A DNA stretch of 64,000 nt from Guillardia theta CCMP2712. Its lineage: Eukaryota; Cryptophyceae; Pyrenomonadales; Geminigeraceae. Positions 46,701 through 58,396 of this stretch are shown here, in pieces. Below the pieces are notes generated by a model that saw nothing but the letters and a program-made list of their open reading frames with translations, had not been told where the DNA came from and ran no database searches. The stretch is taken from positions 106,398-170,397 of the forward strand of contig NW_005434612.1 of assembly GCF_000315625.1 (NCBI RefSeq), written 5' to 3'. Every line of letters begins with the position of its first letter. Position 1 is the stretch's first letter. The translations under genes were made by a program, and so were the position numbers.

Positions 46701-49700
46701 CTCACAAGTCAGAAATCAAGGCATTGGATTGGTCGTTTGAGCCGCTATTCCTTCGCAGCATGTGTCTGAGTGACAAAGTGAACATTTGGGGCCCGCTTCC
46801 CTCGTTGAACAGGCATGAGACTGGCAAAGAGAGCGATAGAATTCAATGGTTCGACAACTCGTGCGTCAGCAGTTACAAACATGAGCTTCTCGACTCGCTC
46901 AAAAGTACTGTCCGTTCGACAGATCGAAAGACACACTTCACGCTGAATGCGGACGGAGAGATATTTTTGCACAACAATCCAGAGAAGGAAGAAGAATTCC
47001 TTCTCAAATGCTACACGTGCTCTGCTTTGTCCACCAAACAGATAGAACTCTCACCAGACAATGAATTTTTCTTCACTTTCAGTGACGAAGATTGCTGCAT
47101 TCTTGCGTGGCGATGCCTGCAAAAGAAGGAGCTCATACATGCGCATTTGGGAGCTGTGATGTCCAACATGTACAATGCTGCTACAGACGAAGTCTCTTAC
47201 CTTACACCTCTTGATTCTAACAAACGACAAGTCCAGACACGTGGGAAACCGTCGGAAAAATTGGTCCGCAAGCCGAGAGTTGAAATGACCTTAGAGCATG
47301 TCTACGGCTGTAACTCGTCCATGGTTCTGAATGGAGCTAAGTTTGTTTACAATCGAAGGGGTCTAAAATCAGATCCGACAAGAGAGAATGTTTCTGCTCT
47401 TTATTTTTCATCAGGAGTCTCGATTCTTCAAAGCCTAGGTACGCCGGGGACCTCACCGGTTGACCTCGGCCTGAAGAACATTCTTTGTCAGGCAACGTCC
47501 CACGATGGCCTACTAATTGCAACTGCAGAATTAGCTTCCTCCCCTCAAATTGTAGTCTGGAGGCTGACAGACCGTCAAGTGTTGAAAAGGTTTCAAGGGT
47601 TTACCAAAGGCGGAATCGCTATTCTGTGCTTCGCTGAACAGAGTGAAATGTTGTTTTCAATCTGCTGTGATGATTTCAATACCGTGGCGTTGTTTGATCT
47701 GAATTCAGAAGACTCTGGCGGTCCTCCCGTATCGGCACATCCTGGTGGGTACAACAGGATAATCGCAGCTTGCTCGACATCTCTGAGAGGATTGCAATCT
47801 TTCATCACTGTTGGCATCAATCACGTCCGTTGCTGGAGGCTGATATCTGACGATAGCAACAAGCGTTCCTTGACCTATCGAAAGTTTTCAACGGGAGCCG
47901 AGAGATCGATAGTGTTCTGCAGCGTCTGCTCTTTTGATCAGCTAATCTTCTGTGGAACAAATCAAGGAAGCATCTACTTGTTCAAAGACTTTCAGACGCT
48001 AAAAGTCTTCAAACAAGTGCATACAATCAGCAATGAGCTTTCCTGTCCCGTATTCGTTTTGTATGTTTTGTCTCAGACAGAAGATGGAATATCTTTAATT
48101 TCGGGAGGAGGTGACAGCCTCGTCAAATTCTGGATGTTGAAAGGGATGGAACTAGAAGCTGAGGAGAAGGTCATGGACATGTTTGAACTTTCACAAAAGG
48201 CCAAGAATCTTAATTCGAGAACAACAAGCTTCTGCAAATACTTGCAGAAACACATCAATCTGGCGGTTACAACATTTGATCGGGTGTTTGTGAAAGAATC
48301 GGGAGAAGTTAAACCATATTACCTGGTGGGCACGAACTGCAATGAACTATTTCTTATTGACCATCTGCTCAAGAATAGCCTCCTCTTAGCTCAAGCTCAT
48401 TCCTCGCGGATATCGTGCTTGTCCAGCCATATATCAAGAAACATTTCAGCGAGTGTATCTTCCGACCTCACCATGAGGATTTGGGATAATTCATCGAGAG
48501 TGATGTCTTCTCTCTTCAGCTTCGATCGAAAACCATTTTCTGTGGCTTGGAGCCCAAAGACAACGTCAGAGGATGAAATAGTGGTTGGAGCTGAGAACGG
48601 GGCTTTCTTCTGTTTCACCTTCCAAGCAAAGCATGGGACGTTGAAAAACACACTCGTCAGGTCTATGGATGAGACTCAGGCAAGGAAAGACTTTGTGCTT
48701 GCCAAGTTCAGTCCTGACGCAAAATTCCTGGCGCTTGCATCATCGTGTGGAAACATCGACGTCTTCGATGTTTCTCGAGGCTACGTGCACTTGGGCGTGT
48801 GCGATGGCAATGGGATGAGACCTCAAGTCGTTCAGTCAATCGATTGGTCTAAGGACAGTGACACCCTCGTAGCCTGTCTGTCAGAAGTCGGCCTTCTGTT
48901 CTGGAAGATCCACGCTGAAGTCTCCAACAACATGTTTGAGATGCTCCGCAGGTTTGACTTTTCCAACAAGGGGTGGACTACTTGGAGCAACCTTGCTGGG
49001 TGGTTTGTTGAGGGTTTGCTCGTGGAAAATGGGGGCGGAATCATAAAGATTGATTGCCAGCAGAAAGTGGATCTTGACGAAGACAAATTAACCCTCGGGA
49101 AGCCAGGCTCACATGACGTGGCCTTGGCGGCGTACAGAGACTCGGTCATGAGATTGTTCCGATTTCCAGCCATCAAAGGCGCTAAGTCGACAATGATAGC
49201 GCATCCGAGCCAGTCAATCTCGCAGTTGACCTTTGGGAATGAGGGCAAAAGTTGCCTGACTACGAGCCGGTTGACAATCTTTGAGTGGAGACTGGTCGAT
49301 GAGCGTTCAGACGCAAAGCTTCAAGGTCAGGAGCCCAAGGGCAAGACCAAAGAGGTGGAGGAGAAGCTCCGTGAAGCCTTCTGGCAGCTGACTGAGACTG
49401 ACTTGGATGATCTTAGACGCCGCGGTATCTCCTCGGAACAGCTGAGGCTCGTGCCTGCAGACCATCTGAACAACCCTCGAGCTAAGGTGCTTCTCTTCAC
49501 CTTCGATGCAGTAGCGTTGCATGTGTTGGGATGGGATGGAAGGACTTCTTTCAAGGATCCAGTCCTTATCAATCTTGCAAGCAACCCCACATGGCACGAG
49601 ATGCTGGAGACCCTCGCACCATATGACAAAGCATCCGGCGAGAAATCAAACATCAAGCACCCTTTAACTTTCATGTACGAGAAGTTTGAGATCAATCACG

Positions 49701-52700
49701 GTGATTCGATCTTTGAGATATCCGAGCCTAGGTTGAAACACATCCACCAAGAAGCCCACTCTTTTGAGATCTCCCGTATAAAGAATGAGAGTCGAAGGAT
49801 GTACGTGGTACGCAACGAGTTTGACTTCAGACAGTGTTGGCTATGGATGGAGCAAGAATATCGGTGGTTGCTCAGTGTTGGAGGGGTAGTACCTGAACAT
49901 CAGTGCTTCGAAATCTCCATCTACCTCACCAAGAATAGAGCAGCCTCGACTGAAGATGAAGACTCTGGTTATGACAGTGACCTGGAGACCATAATCAATG
50001 AGTATCGTCTCGTCCGAAACTCACAAGAAAATGAGCAGAAAACCAACAACACTGAAGTGATGCCCAGCTCGATCACCCAAGGAGAGGTCCCTCCTCCAAC
50101 TGGATGGGATGAAATTCCAGAAGTTGAAAAGGAAAGCCTGAGGAAACCACCCAAGGTCGATCTTGTGCTGGACCATATCATGGGATACTCATGTGGCACG
50201 TGCAAGGATAACGCTGCATTCTTGAGGAACGACGAGGTTGTCTACAGTGTTGGCTGCTGTGCCGTTATCTATGACAGGCTGAAGAACTCGCAGAGGCATT
50301 TCCTGCAGCACACGCAGAAGATTCTGAGTCTCGCTGTAGATCTCTCCTCCACTCTGATAGCAACCGGCGGGATGGGTCGATCTGCAGAGTTTCTGGTCTG
50401 GAACCCGTTCTCGATGCTTGTCATGGCTAATTTCGGAGGAGTGCATCAGGACTATGTCTCTGCCCTGTCATTCTCCACCAACAAGCCTTGGATCGTTTCT
50501 GCCGGTGGCTCCAGCAACCAAGACGCTATCCTCGTGCATGATTACAGGTCTAAAGCCTTGTTGTTTCAAACTTTCCCGCCAAAACCCAGCATCCAACTGG
50601 CTGTTGGATTCAATCCTAACATTACTCCCAAGTCTGTCCTATTCGTTACGGCGGGGATCAGGCAGACAGTCTTTTGGAAGTTTGAGAACGAGAAGCTGAT
50701 TGCAATACCGGGCAAGTCCGGATCTCGCGCGTCTGTCAAGACCATGCTGTGCATTTGTTTCCCAAGAGATGGAGAGAAGGAGCTCGTCCTGACCGGGGGA
50801 AAAGACGGGAAGGTATACCTGTGGAAGAACATGTCGATCATCTATGAGATTATAGCTTGCAAAGGCCCCGTGTTCTCATTGCGAACCCATGGAGATCTGG
50901 TGTTTGGTGGAGGCAAGGACAGCATTTCTCCCTTGAGATGCTGGAAGCTTTCCCCTTCATGGCCCGTTGATCTGAGAATCGACTCCGTCAGCGAATCAGA
51001 CCCTTTTCTGAACCCTTACCGCAGCTCTGACAGGCAGGCGGACAAACGGTCTGTATGCGTCAAGTCCTTGTCTTTCAACGGTTCAGACCTGCTTGTTGGG
51101 ACTTCTTACAACGATCTGTTCATCATGAACACTGATTCTAGAATCTCAAGGGCCCTGGCGGTGGGAGGTTCCAACTCCACGTCGACAGCCGTTGCTGTTC
51201 ACCCTTCGAAGCCCTTGTTCGCGTTTTCTTTCGAAGACGGAACAATCCTGATCAACAATACAAACGAAAAGATGAACATCTCCCGCTTCAGCATGAAAGA
51301 AGCCATCACTGCCATAGCGTTTGCTCCTTCGAGGTCATTCAAGTCTCTGGCCATGTCAAAAAGATCGTCTGACCGGATCGCGATCGGTTGTCGGACTGGG
51401 GAGTTTCAAATCCGCGAGGCTGCTACCTTTGATCTTGTTGACGGGCTCGCTCCTTCCTATGGCATAGCGAGATGTCGCATGCACTCTGTCCTGCGCAAGA
51501 ACACTGAGATCACTGTCCTGGCCTACTCCCCTTGCGGCAGATTTCTAGCAGTCGGAGCCGGCGACGGCATCTTGGACTTCTACGATGTGAACAACGGGTA
51601 CGAGCATGTGCAGTCGTGCGAGGAGCATGGAGGAGCGATCAGTGCCATCGACTGGTCGGAGAGCGAAGAGTTTCCTCTCTATGCTCAGAGCTCGTCTGCT
51701 GCTGCTCGAGCCCTCCGACGGTGGGAGGTGACACAGGCCGGAGACGCTCACGTAGTACGAGAGATTGAGCCTGCCTCCGTGCGGGACGAGCCGTGGAGGA
51801 CTTGGACTCAGTCGCTGGGATGGCACGTGAAGGGTCTGCTGCCATCGGCTCTGGGCTGGGCTAACTCGCCGTTGACATGCTCTACCCGATCTTTCGATCG
51901 TAGAATGATCGCGTCGGGGAACAAGGAAGGGAACATCCTGCTGTTTCACTTCCCTTGCGTCCACGAGGACGCGATGCCGCTGCAGGCGTCTCAAGTCCAT
52001 CGCAGTCAAGTGCAGGGGCTTTCCTTCGCTCCCGATGGGAGGAAGCTCGTCTCTCTCGCCACATCTGATGCTTTCGTGGCCCTGTGGGAGACGAGAGTGC
52101 TGGTGGTGCCGGCAGAGGCGGAGGGCGTACCGTCACATCAGGACGAGCTCCTGCGCAACTCGTGCACTTTTGCCTCGTTCTCGAGAGGATTTGAGCTGTT
52201 TGCGGCTGTGGTAGCAGATGTGAAGGTCTCAGTATGGCAGCAAACGTCAGACGGGGCGCTAGAGAGGAAGGACACATTCGAGGTGCGAGGGGACAGCATC
52301 AACTCCTGCGAGATCTCCTCCAACAAAGTTCTCTGCACGACCTCCAGGGAGCACAAGGTGAGGCTTTACGACCTGAAAGCGGAGAGTCCGATGGAAGTTG
52401 AGTGTATTGAGGCTCATGACGACCAAGTCTACAACTGCTGCTTCTCGCCTGACGGCGCAGTGCTGGCCACCTGTGGAGCAGACAAGCTGGTGAACTTGTG
52501 GAGGCTCACTGACAGCCTGGCAGTCAGCAAGGTAGGATTTGCCGCTGGTCATCGGAAATCAGTCTTGTCTGTAGCGATCTCAGATGATTCGAACCTCCTC
52601 TGCACCGCATCAGAAGACAAGACCCTCCGTGTGTGGGACCTGACGGGAATCCGTCAAGCAGATCTGTCAGATCCTCTGGCACTTCCAACCACTTGCAGGC

Positions 52701-53098
52701 TACGGGGGCACGAGGACGCCGTTGTCTGCTGCGCGTTTTCACCAGCCACGCAGAGGAGTGAAGGCGGCGTCAAGGTCTGCTCGGGGAGCTGGGACGGCTC
52801 CTTGATCATGTGGGACGTGCAGTCGGCGGTCATGCTGCTGAAACTGAGGCATTCAGAGGCGCTGCTGGGCTGCTCCTTCTCCTGCTGCGGCAACTTCATC
52901 AGCTCCATCTGTCTCGACAACAGCCTGAGGCTCTGGAACGTCAGTGACGTCGAACAGGTTCAATGCGTGCAGGAGGCCAAGGGATCCACCAAGGATTCCA
53001 AACTTATCATCGGAAGCGCCTTCGCCGCAGGAAGGCTGGTGTATGCGTTAGCCTCCAACAAGTCCAACATCGGGAAGCCGGTCGTGTGGACGTTTTGA
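31729..53098 (+). CDS. Giant EML-type (HELP-WD40) protein, nine modules
   Basis: Exon 1 (31729-31935) joins exon 2 (31988-53098) through a 52-nt intron, giving about 7,105 residues; exon 2 alone is 21 kb. The N-terminus is Ser/Arg-rich, then coiled coil (VRDNRDRVEAMRKQLKRFQQ). Nine HELP-like motifs (e.g. LDLEHVFGYAG, IELDHVYGYRG, LVLDHIMGYSCG) lie at about residues 228, 925, 1635, 2363, 3055, 3824, 4484, 5171 and 6129. Each heads two WD40 propellers, as in the TAPE domain of echinoderm microtubule-associated protein-like proteins. Blade ends such as LWRL, FWSL and VWDL recur. Module 3 carries a zinc-ribbon-like CPAC...CQNC pair (~1910), and ~280 non-WD residues separate modules 8 and 9. EMLs bind microtubules; cytoskeletal or flagellar scaffolding is inferred. 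Modules are strongly diverged, so the expansion is old. Confidence 0.93.
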
Positions 53099-53244
53099 TC
53101 CGTTTGCTTCCTTATCGTGTCCCGAGAGTCAATTCTCTGCATATTCGTCGAGGATCTCTTCATGAAATTCCCTGATCTTCTCTCTTTGTACATCCTGTTG
53201 AACAAGTATTTAGATGTTGGATAGAGGTACTTTGATAAACAAAT
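53099..53244. terminator. Short convergent 3' region
   Basis: Only 146 bp lie between the stop of the giant gene (+) and the stop of the RING gene (-). Both 3' ends must fall or overlap here. No gene seen. Confidence 0.3.
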
Positions 53245-54417
53245 TCATACCGTCTCTCTCACATCCTCTTGGTGCGCCCCGTCCTCCACCGGCGTGAAGT
53301 CTCCCCGGATCTCAACACCGCACACTGGACATTGATCGAAATCGGAGGAAATGCACTCAAGGCAGAACTGATGACCGCATCCTGTCATCACTGGCTCTAC
53401 GAAGTCTTTCTTACAGACTGGACACTCGTCGAAGAGCTCGTCATCGATTTTCTCCCTCTCTCTCCTCCTCTTCTCGTCTCTGTTTCTCGCCTTCTCCACC
53501 TCATGCTCAAAGAACCTCGACCTGTCATGCGCAAAGATGCAAGTGTTGCCCCGAGCGCAACTGCCAGTCGTTGCGAATGACTTGCAGACGTAAGGGCGGA
53601 CATCGACGAACTTGTCGTTGAAAGTAGTAGGAGCCAACAACTTCTTCCGTACCTCTCCTCTCGGGCTGCCTGAAGACCTGCGATCGCTGGAGCGGGCAGA
53701 AGAATCGCTCTCACTCTGAGAGCCATGGCTGCTCCTCGAACCCCTATTTGGAGCGGGTGCTTCATTAGTCTGTTGGACGAGATCAGTGTTCTCCTTCTCA
53801 TCTCCTGTTGCCCCTCCTTCTCGTTTAGTCTGTTGGACGAGATCAGTGTTTTCCTTCTCATCTCCTGTTGCCCCTCCTTCTCGTTTGCTCTCTCGTCTGC
53901 TATCGTCTCCTGTTCCCCCTCCTTCTCGCCTCCCATCCTTCGCGTCACTCTCCGCACGTCTACTCCTCGTCGTCCCGAGCCTTTCGCGTGCCTCGCGCAA
54001 GAAGTTCTCCATGGTTTCTTCCTCATGGAATCGATGACGCAGCTCAGATTCTGTAGTCTCTGCTTCCTCTCCTTCAGAACCTGTTGATGATGATGGAGGG
54101 GACGGGGTGGAGATGCTGCCGACATCCCAAGGGATTTGCAGTTCCTCAGTCGCTTCCTTTGAAGCAGCATCTTTCTTCATCCTCTTCTTGTCAACCCCCT
54201 GATCCATGTGAGAGGATTCAAGAGACGCCGTTCTTTTCCTAGCGGTCTCATCACATCTCCCTGCCGAGCTCTTCATTGACGCGAGGCCGATACCTCTTCC
54301 TCGGTCAAGCTGAACTTTAGGTTGCCTTGTGGAGTCGTCGGAAAATGCATGCGCTGTCATGAGAGCCATGGTAAATGGAGCGATGGCCCAGAGACGAGAG
54401 CATGGTCGTCTGATCAT
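53245..54417 (-). CDS. CCCH zinc-finger and RING protein (RNF113/CWC24-like)
   Basis: A single-exon frame of 390 residues from the ATG at 54417 (another ATG at 54369). The C-terminal half has a CCCH finger (RPYVCKSF, GSCARGNTCIFAH; C-x8-C-x5-C-x3-H). A Glu/Arg-rich helix links it to a C3HC4 RING (CPVCKKDF, GCGHQFCLEC, CPVC). This order is that of RNF113A/CWC24, a spliceosome-associated factor and E3 ligase. The first half is disordered and charged, with a 20-residue tandem repeat (REGGATGDEKENTDLVQQTK) encoded by exact 60-bp units. The extreme N-terminus is mildly hydrophobic and ends MTAHAF before a basic stretch, which could be a leader to the plastid complex; this is weak. Assignment to RNF113 rests on domain order only. 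Confidence 0.78.
   Translation of the reverse strand: MIRRPCSRLWAIAPFTMALMTAHAFSDDSTRQPKVQLDRGRGIGLASMKSSAGRCDETARKRTASLESSHMDQGVDKKRMKKDAASKEATEELQIPWDVGSISTPSPPSSSTGSEGEEAETTESELRHRFHEEETMENFLREARERLGTTRSRRAESDAKDGRREGGGTGDDSRRESKREGGATGDEKENTDLVQQTKREGGATGDEKENTDLVQQTNEAPAPNRGSRSSHGSQSESDSSARSSDRRSSGSPRGEVRKKLLAPTTFNDKFVDVRPYVCKSFATTGSCARGNTCIFAHDRSRFFEHEVEKARNRDEKRRREREKIDDELFDECPVCKKDFVEPVMTGCGHQFCLECISSDFDQCPVCGVEIRGDFTPVEDGAHQEDVRETV
53767..53886. repeat. 60-bp tandem duplication inside the RING gene
   Basis: Two units (53767-53826, 53827-53886) differ at about one position. A degenerate third follows. The unit length keeps the reading frame. Confidence 0.9.
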
Positions 54418-55557
54418 TAAATATCTTCCCAACTATCTTCTCAACCATCTTCTGCCTCCTCGCCTCCCCTCGATCTTTCTTTTTCCTTTTCGCCAATTGC
54501 CTGCAGCATTGCCTCAGTCTGGGCGCAACGGGCCGTTGCGACGTTGCGTCCGCTTTCGTAACGGAAAATCTCTTGATTTTAAATGTCATTTTTAAAATGT
54601 CTCCTGCAACTGCACCACCCACCCTACCGACTCCCTCAGATATTCAGAACCTCTACCCCCCCGACAGCAGGAACCTGCTTGGGTACTTGTCGTGGTCATG
54701 TTTCTGTCGTACCCGACCCCCCCATCGTAGCCAATAAACCAGTTTTACAGCGAACGATAGAAGTATTTAGGGTAGGGGTGCATTTTTCGGGGTGGATGAA
54801 TTTTTGACTGGGTAGGGGTACTTTTGTACCTTTCCATTGAACTGAATACTCAGTGTCCAAAGGGGTACATATGATAAAAAGTAGGGTACTTCCAAATATT
54901 CTTATGTGAATACAGGGTGGGTATATTGCAAATTGGGGATGATGAGGGTGGGGTAATGGAATACCAAAAGGGGTGGGGTGCAATTGGGATTTGGGCGCAA
55001 TGGCAGGAAATGGAAGGGAAACGTGGAGGAGGAAACAGTGAACGGCTGAATTGAGGAGACACGAATCAGATAGTTGAGAACAGACTGATGTTGGCAAGAT
55101 ATCAGCACTTGACAGGATGTTTTATTCGCCTTTTCCAGGATCAGCTGTTGGTTTCAGAATTTGAATTAACACGCTGATTCTTCGTGAGATGGTGTTAGAG
55201 CGCAGGAAGACAGAGGGAGGGAGTGCGCAATGGCCTGATAGAAATAGGTAGCACTACGCAGAGATATAGACAGGCACGTGATCACAGAGCCGGGTAGCAT
55301 GGCAAGGAGAGAAATCTGTAACGTGGTGGTGGTGAATCAGTGGACAGAAAAGCAGAATGGAGCGGAGACATCTGTTGAGTGTTTTGCAGGATATGAAGGA
55401 GCTATTTCTCTGATGTGATAAGGATGTAGATATTGTAGAGTAGTAGGCAAATGAGAAGGAGGGTAACAACCTAATTGCATCCCGGACTGCCCGACGCAGG
55501 GAGGAGTTATTTCGGGAAAGTGAGTGTGATTTTAGAAGATCCAATCGACTTGGCCAA
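54418..55557. other. Divergent intergenic region, no gene seen
   Basis: It lies between the RING gene (-) and the plastid gene (+). It contains G-rich/T-rich plus-strand stretches around 54770-55000. A reverse frame at 55254-55784 overlaps the first exons of the plastid gene and does not look like protein. Confidence 0.45.
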
Positions 55558-57120
55558 ATGCGGAGAAACTTTGCATTATTACTGCGAGTAGCACTTTGCC
55601 TTCTCCAATTAGCATGGTCGTCGGCGTTCATCGGATCCTTTGCGACATTTGGAAAGAGGTAAGTGGTTGTGCATTGCTGCAGGCCATCCAAACTCCACGT
55701 TGAAACATATTTCAGAGGTCTTCCCGCGAGATTACGTGTTGATGCATCCAGAAGACCCACAAGTGCTGCGTTCCTAAGGTTCATCGCAATTCTCTGCTCG
55801 CTTGATAACTCCCTGCTGTAGGATGTTGTCTGGTCATCTTGACGATCCTGCGATTCGATCGCTGAATGATTTACTGTGCCAGCGAGCAGTCCAGGTCTGC
55901 TACGAGCATCCGGTCTGATATTGGTAACCTTCTTCTACAAGACTCAGATATACTACTTCCAAGAATTCAAGGACGATTTCAAACGCCAGTGGCTTGAGGG
56001 TACATTGTTTGCATTCAACCCGACCCCACGTGAAACCTGCAATTGAAGGTTTCGGAGGACACAAAGGACTTTCGAGTTTCCATTCCTTTGGAGGGTTGCA
56101 TGTGCGTACTGTGTGGAGCAGTTGTAAAGTGAACTTGACATACGCCTTGAATCAAACAGATGAAGGCTGAAGTGTATCTTGAAAAAATGCTGCACAGGTG
56201 AATGCAGATTTCTGGCAAGATGCGATGATACTGATCGATAATTGATCAAACACAGTCCCCCTGAAGAGATTGAAGTGCAAATGAGATGGGGAAATCGTTA
56301 CGGGGGAGGCTCGAAAGACAATCCATACCTGAAAGACACACCGCGCTTCAATACGTACACAGAAACTATCCATCCACAAAAGGTGTGTGCGGTTGACTTC
56401 TTTGTGATGCCATTGACATTGACTCTGTCGTTGATGTCTGTATTGCAAATCAGATTTGCAAGGGGCTGATGGAGATAAGAGAGCAATTGCTTTCGGAATG
56501 GGTGAATGACCTAGCTATCGTCCAGCATGAGGATCATTTGTTCTGGTAAGACATGAGATAACTAGACGATGATCGGTCCAATCTCTCTCATGCATGTTGC
56601 TGTCAGGATCCAGGTTCACGAGGAAGAGGAACTTCAGAGGGCAGAGAATATCACAAGCAGAAAGAAGACATCTGAGACGGGACATGAAGATGGGGACATG
56701 ACTGATCTTGTGCTGATTGGTAGGGAGCGAACTTCAAATGCCTTCAAGAGACTGAAAGACGTTTTGACTCCAGGGACCAGGGGAGATTATGAGTCTTCTC
56801 CGTTGCGAGGCCGAAATTTTGATGTTCTAAAGAGGCTGGTGTGCTCTCAAAATCAGCACGCAACCCGACCCTGCTGACTGAAGATTCAGAGCACGTATAT
56901 TGCTGTGAAGAAGTTATTGGGCAGAAAAGGGGATGGAAATTCCGAAAGCAATCTCAAGGTCAGTAAGAATCCATCGTGACTGGTTGTATTTGACACTATC
57001 CTTCAGTGGCTGGGGAAGGTTTGGGATGAGGAATACAAACAGATGTTCGAAACGAACAGCGGTATAATCACCATGAATGCCCTCCCTCGCGCCCTCAACA
57101 AGTCACTCGGCGTAGTTTGA
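55558..57120 (+). CDS. Plastid-targeted conserved protein of unknown function
   Basis: Eleven exons join in phase: 55558-55658, 55716-55778, 55822-55894, 55942-55999, 56049-56101, 56160-56197, 56256-56382, 56463-56545, 56607-56838, 56890-56958, 57007-57120 (336 residues). The leader is a signal peptide (LLLRVALCLLQLAWSSA), then Phe and an Arg/Ser/Ala-rich transit region, pointing to import into the complex plastid. The mature part contains TQIYYFQEFKDDFKRQWLE, YLEKMLHSPPEEIEV, GGGSKDNPYL and TYTETIHPQK, then GLMEIREQLLSEW. I associate this pattern with conserved plastid proteins of algae and plants but cannot name the family. The C-terminal third is charged and has a VWDEEYKQMF segment. All introns are 43-80 nt. 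Confidence 0.82.
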
Positions 57121-57596
57121 CACACCAGTGTCACAGATCGCTACGTTTCTGAGATGTTTTTGAACACACTTGCGCGGAAGCCATCGATGGCAGTTCCTGA
57201 CGGGGAATCTCTAATGTTGGTAGAGCCCAGGCATGTGGTGGAGCAGGTGAAGTCCGAGGCTCCTGCAATGCAACGAAACTGAACTATTCAAAGATTCTTC
57301 AGGAACGAAGGGATGTGATACGAAGCTGGATTGACTGGTTGAATTGTGGGGATGTAGGTGGAACGCGTGATGATTTTTTTCCTTGACAAAGAAGTGCAGG
57401 TACAAGATGGCCACACGGAGCTTCAACGTGATCTCATAATACGCAGTGTGAAGGAGAAGAAAAATGAGAATCAGAATAAGGAAAACAAGGAGCTGCGTTA
57501 GACAACTCACTTCAAACAAGCTGCAACACAGTTACCGTCTGACACTGAAGACCAAGTTTTGCGCGGGGGATGATTACACTTCATTGGTTAGATATT
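57121..57596. other. Convergent 3' region, no gene seen
   Basis: It lies between the plastid gene (+) and UFC1 (-). No frame with protein character was found; both 3' UTRs are expected here. Confidence 0.4.
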
Positions 57597-58396
57597 TCAA
57601 AAGCTTACAAGCACATCGACAGACTCGCCCTGCCATCCTTCTACTTCTTGTCGGCTGCAGGTTGGATCAGCCCCCTGGATACCTGTAAGGAGATCGTTCA
57701 GTTCCATTGGACTGAGGAAAGAAGCTTGAACCAGGTCAGGAATTTCTGCTGCAAGCCATGGGCCCATGCCCAACGCCATCGCGTGCGCAATGCCGAACTT
57801 GGGAACGTTTCTTTGCCAGAGGGGGTTGAAGTGAACCTGCAAAAGCGATCAAAATTACAGTGGATGGAAATCGTTGATAGGATGGAAAATGAGGAACTTA
57901 AGAATAAACTCACTGTCAAGCAGATTTTGCCTCCGCGATACATTTTTGCTGTTTTGCCGTCAAGCTCTGGCAACATCAGCTCTGCATGCAATGATCAACA
58001 AGGGCGAGTGTGTGTCATGGGCCCACCAGGAGCAGTTGCCGGGTACGAGACAGGGATATCGAACTTGAGGTCGAACTCATACTTCTTCATCTCGTAGATG
58101 TACCACACCTTTCCTGTCCACACTGTTCCCTGTAGTTGCAACAAGTCAGAACATCCCAAAGGAGGTCTGCATGACCTCTTTGTTGGATTCGATCTGAAAC
58201 CAGTCAGAATCATTCTCCTTGCCGATCTGAATGTACTTGATCAGGGCAGTGTACTCCTCCTGATCGCCATATCAGCTCCAAGTTCGTTCAATTTGCATGC
58301 CAGCGGCAGACCTTCAGACGATCTTTCCACTTGTCTCCATCTCGTGGCCCCGCGTTCACAGTGAGGAGCGGGAGCGAGGAGAGAGTTTTCTTTGTG
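57597..58396 (-). CDS. UFC1: UFM1-conjugating enzyme UFC1 (first exon not located)
   Basis: Reverse-strand exons 58396-58312, 58259-58176, 58129-58027, 57981-57914 and 57836-57597 join in phase. The translation follows UFC1 from end to end: [60 protein letters not shown], then [20 protein letters not shown] with the catalytic Cys, and [23 protein letters not shown]1 takes UFM1 from UBA5 and passes it to the UFL1 ligase complex at the ER and ribosome. The codon at 58396 is entered in phase 1, so a short first exon with the ATG lies upstream and was not found. The C-terminus runs about 25 residues beyond the usual end, so a last intron after 57690 is possible. Confidence 0.92.

Noticed and set aside
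55254-55784. 176-residue reverse frame
   Set aside because: It overlaps the leader exons of the plastid protein and reads as Ser/Arg/His-rich noise.
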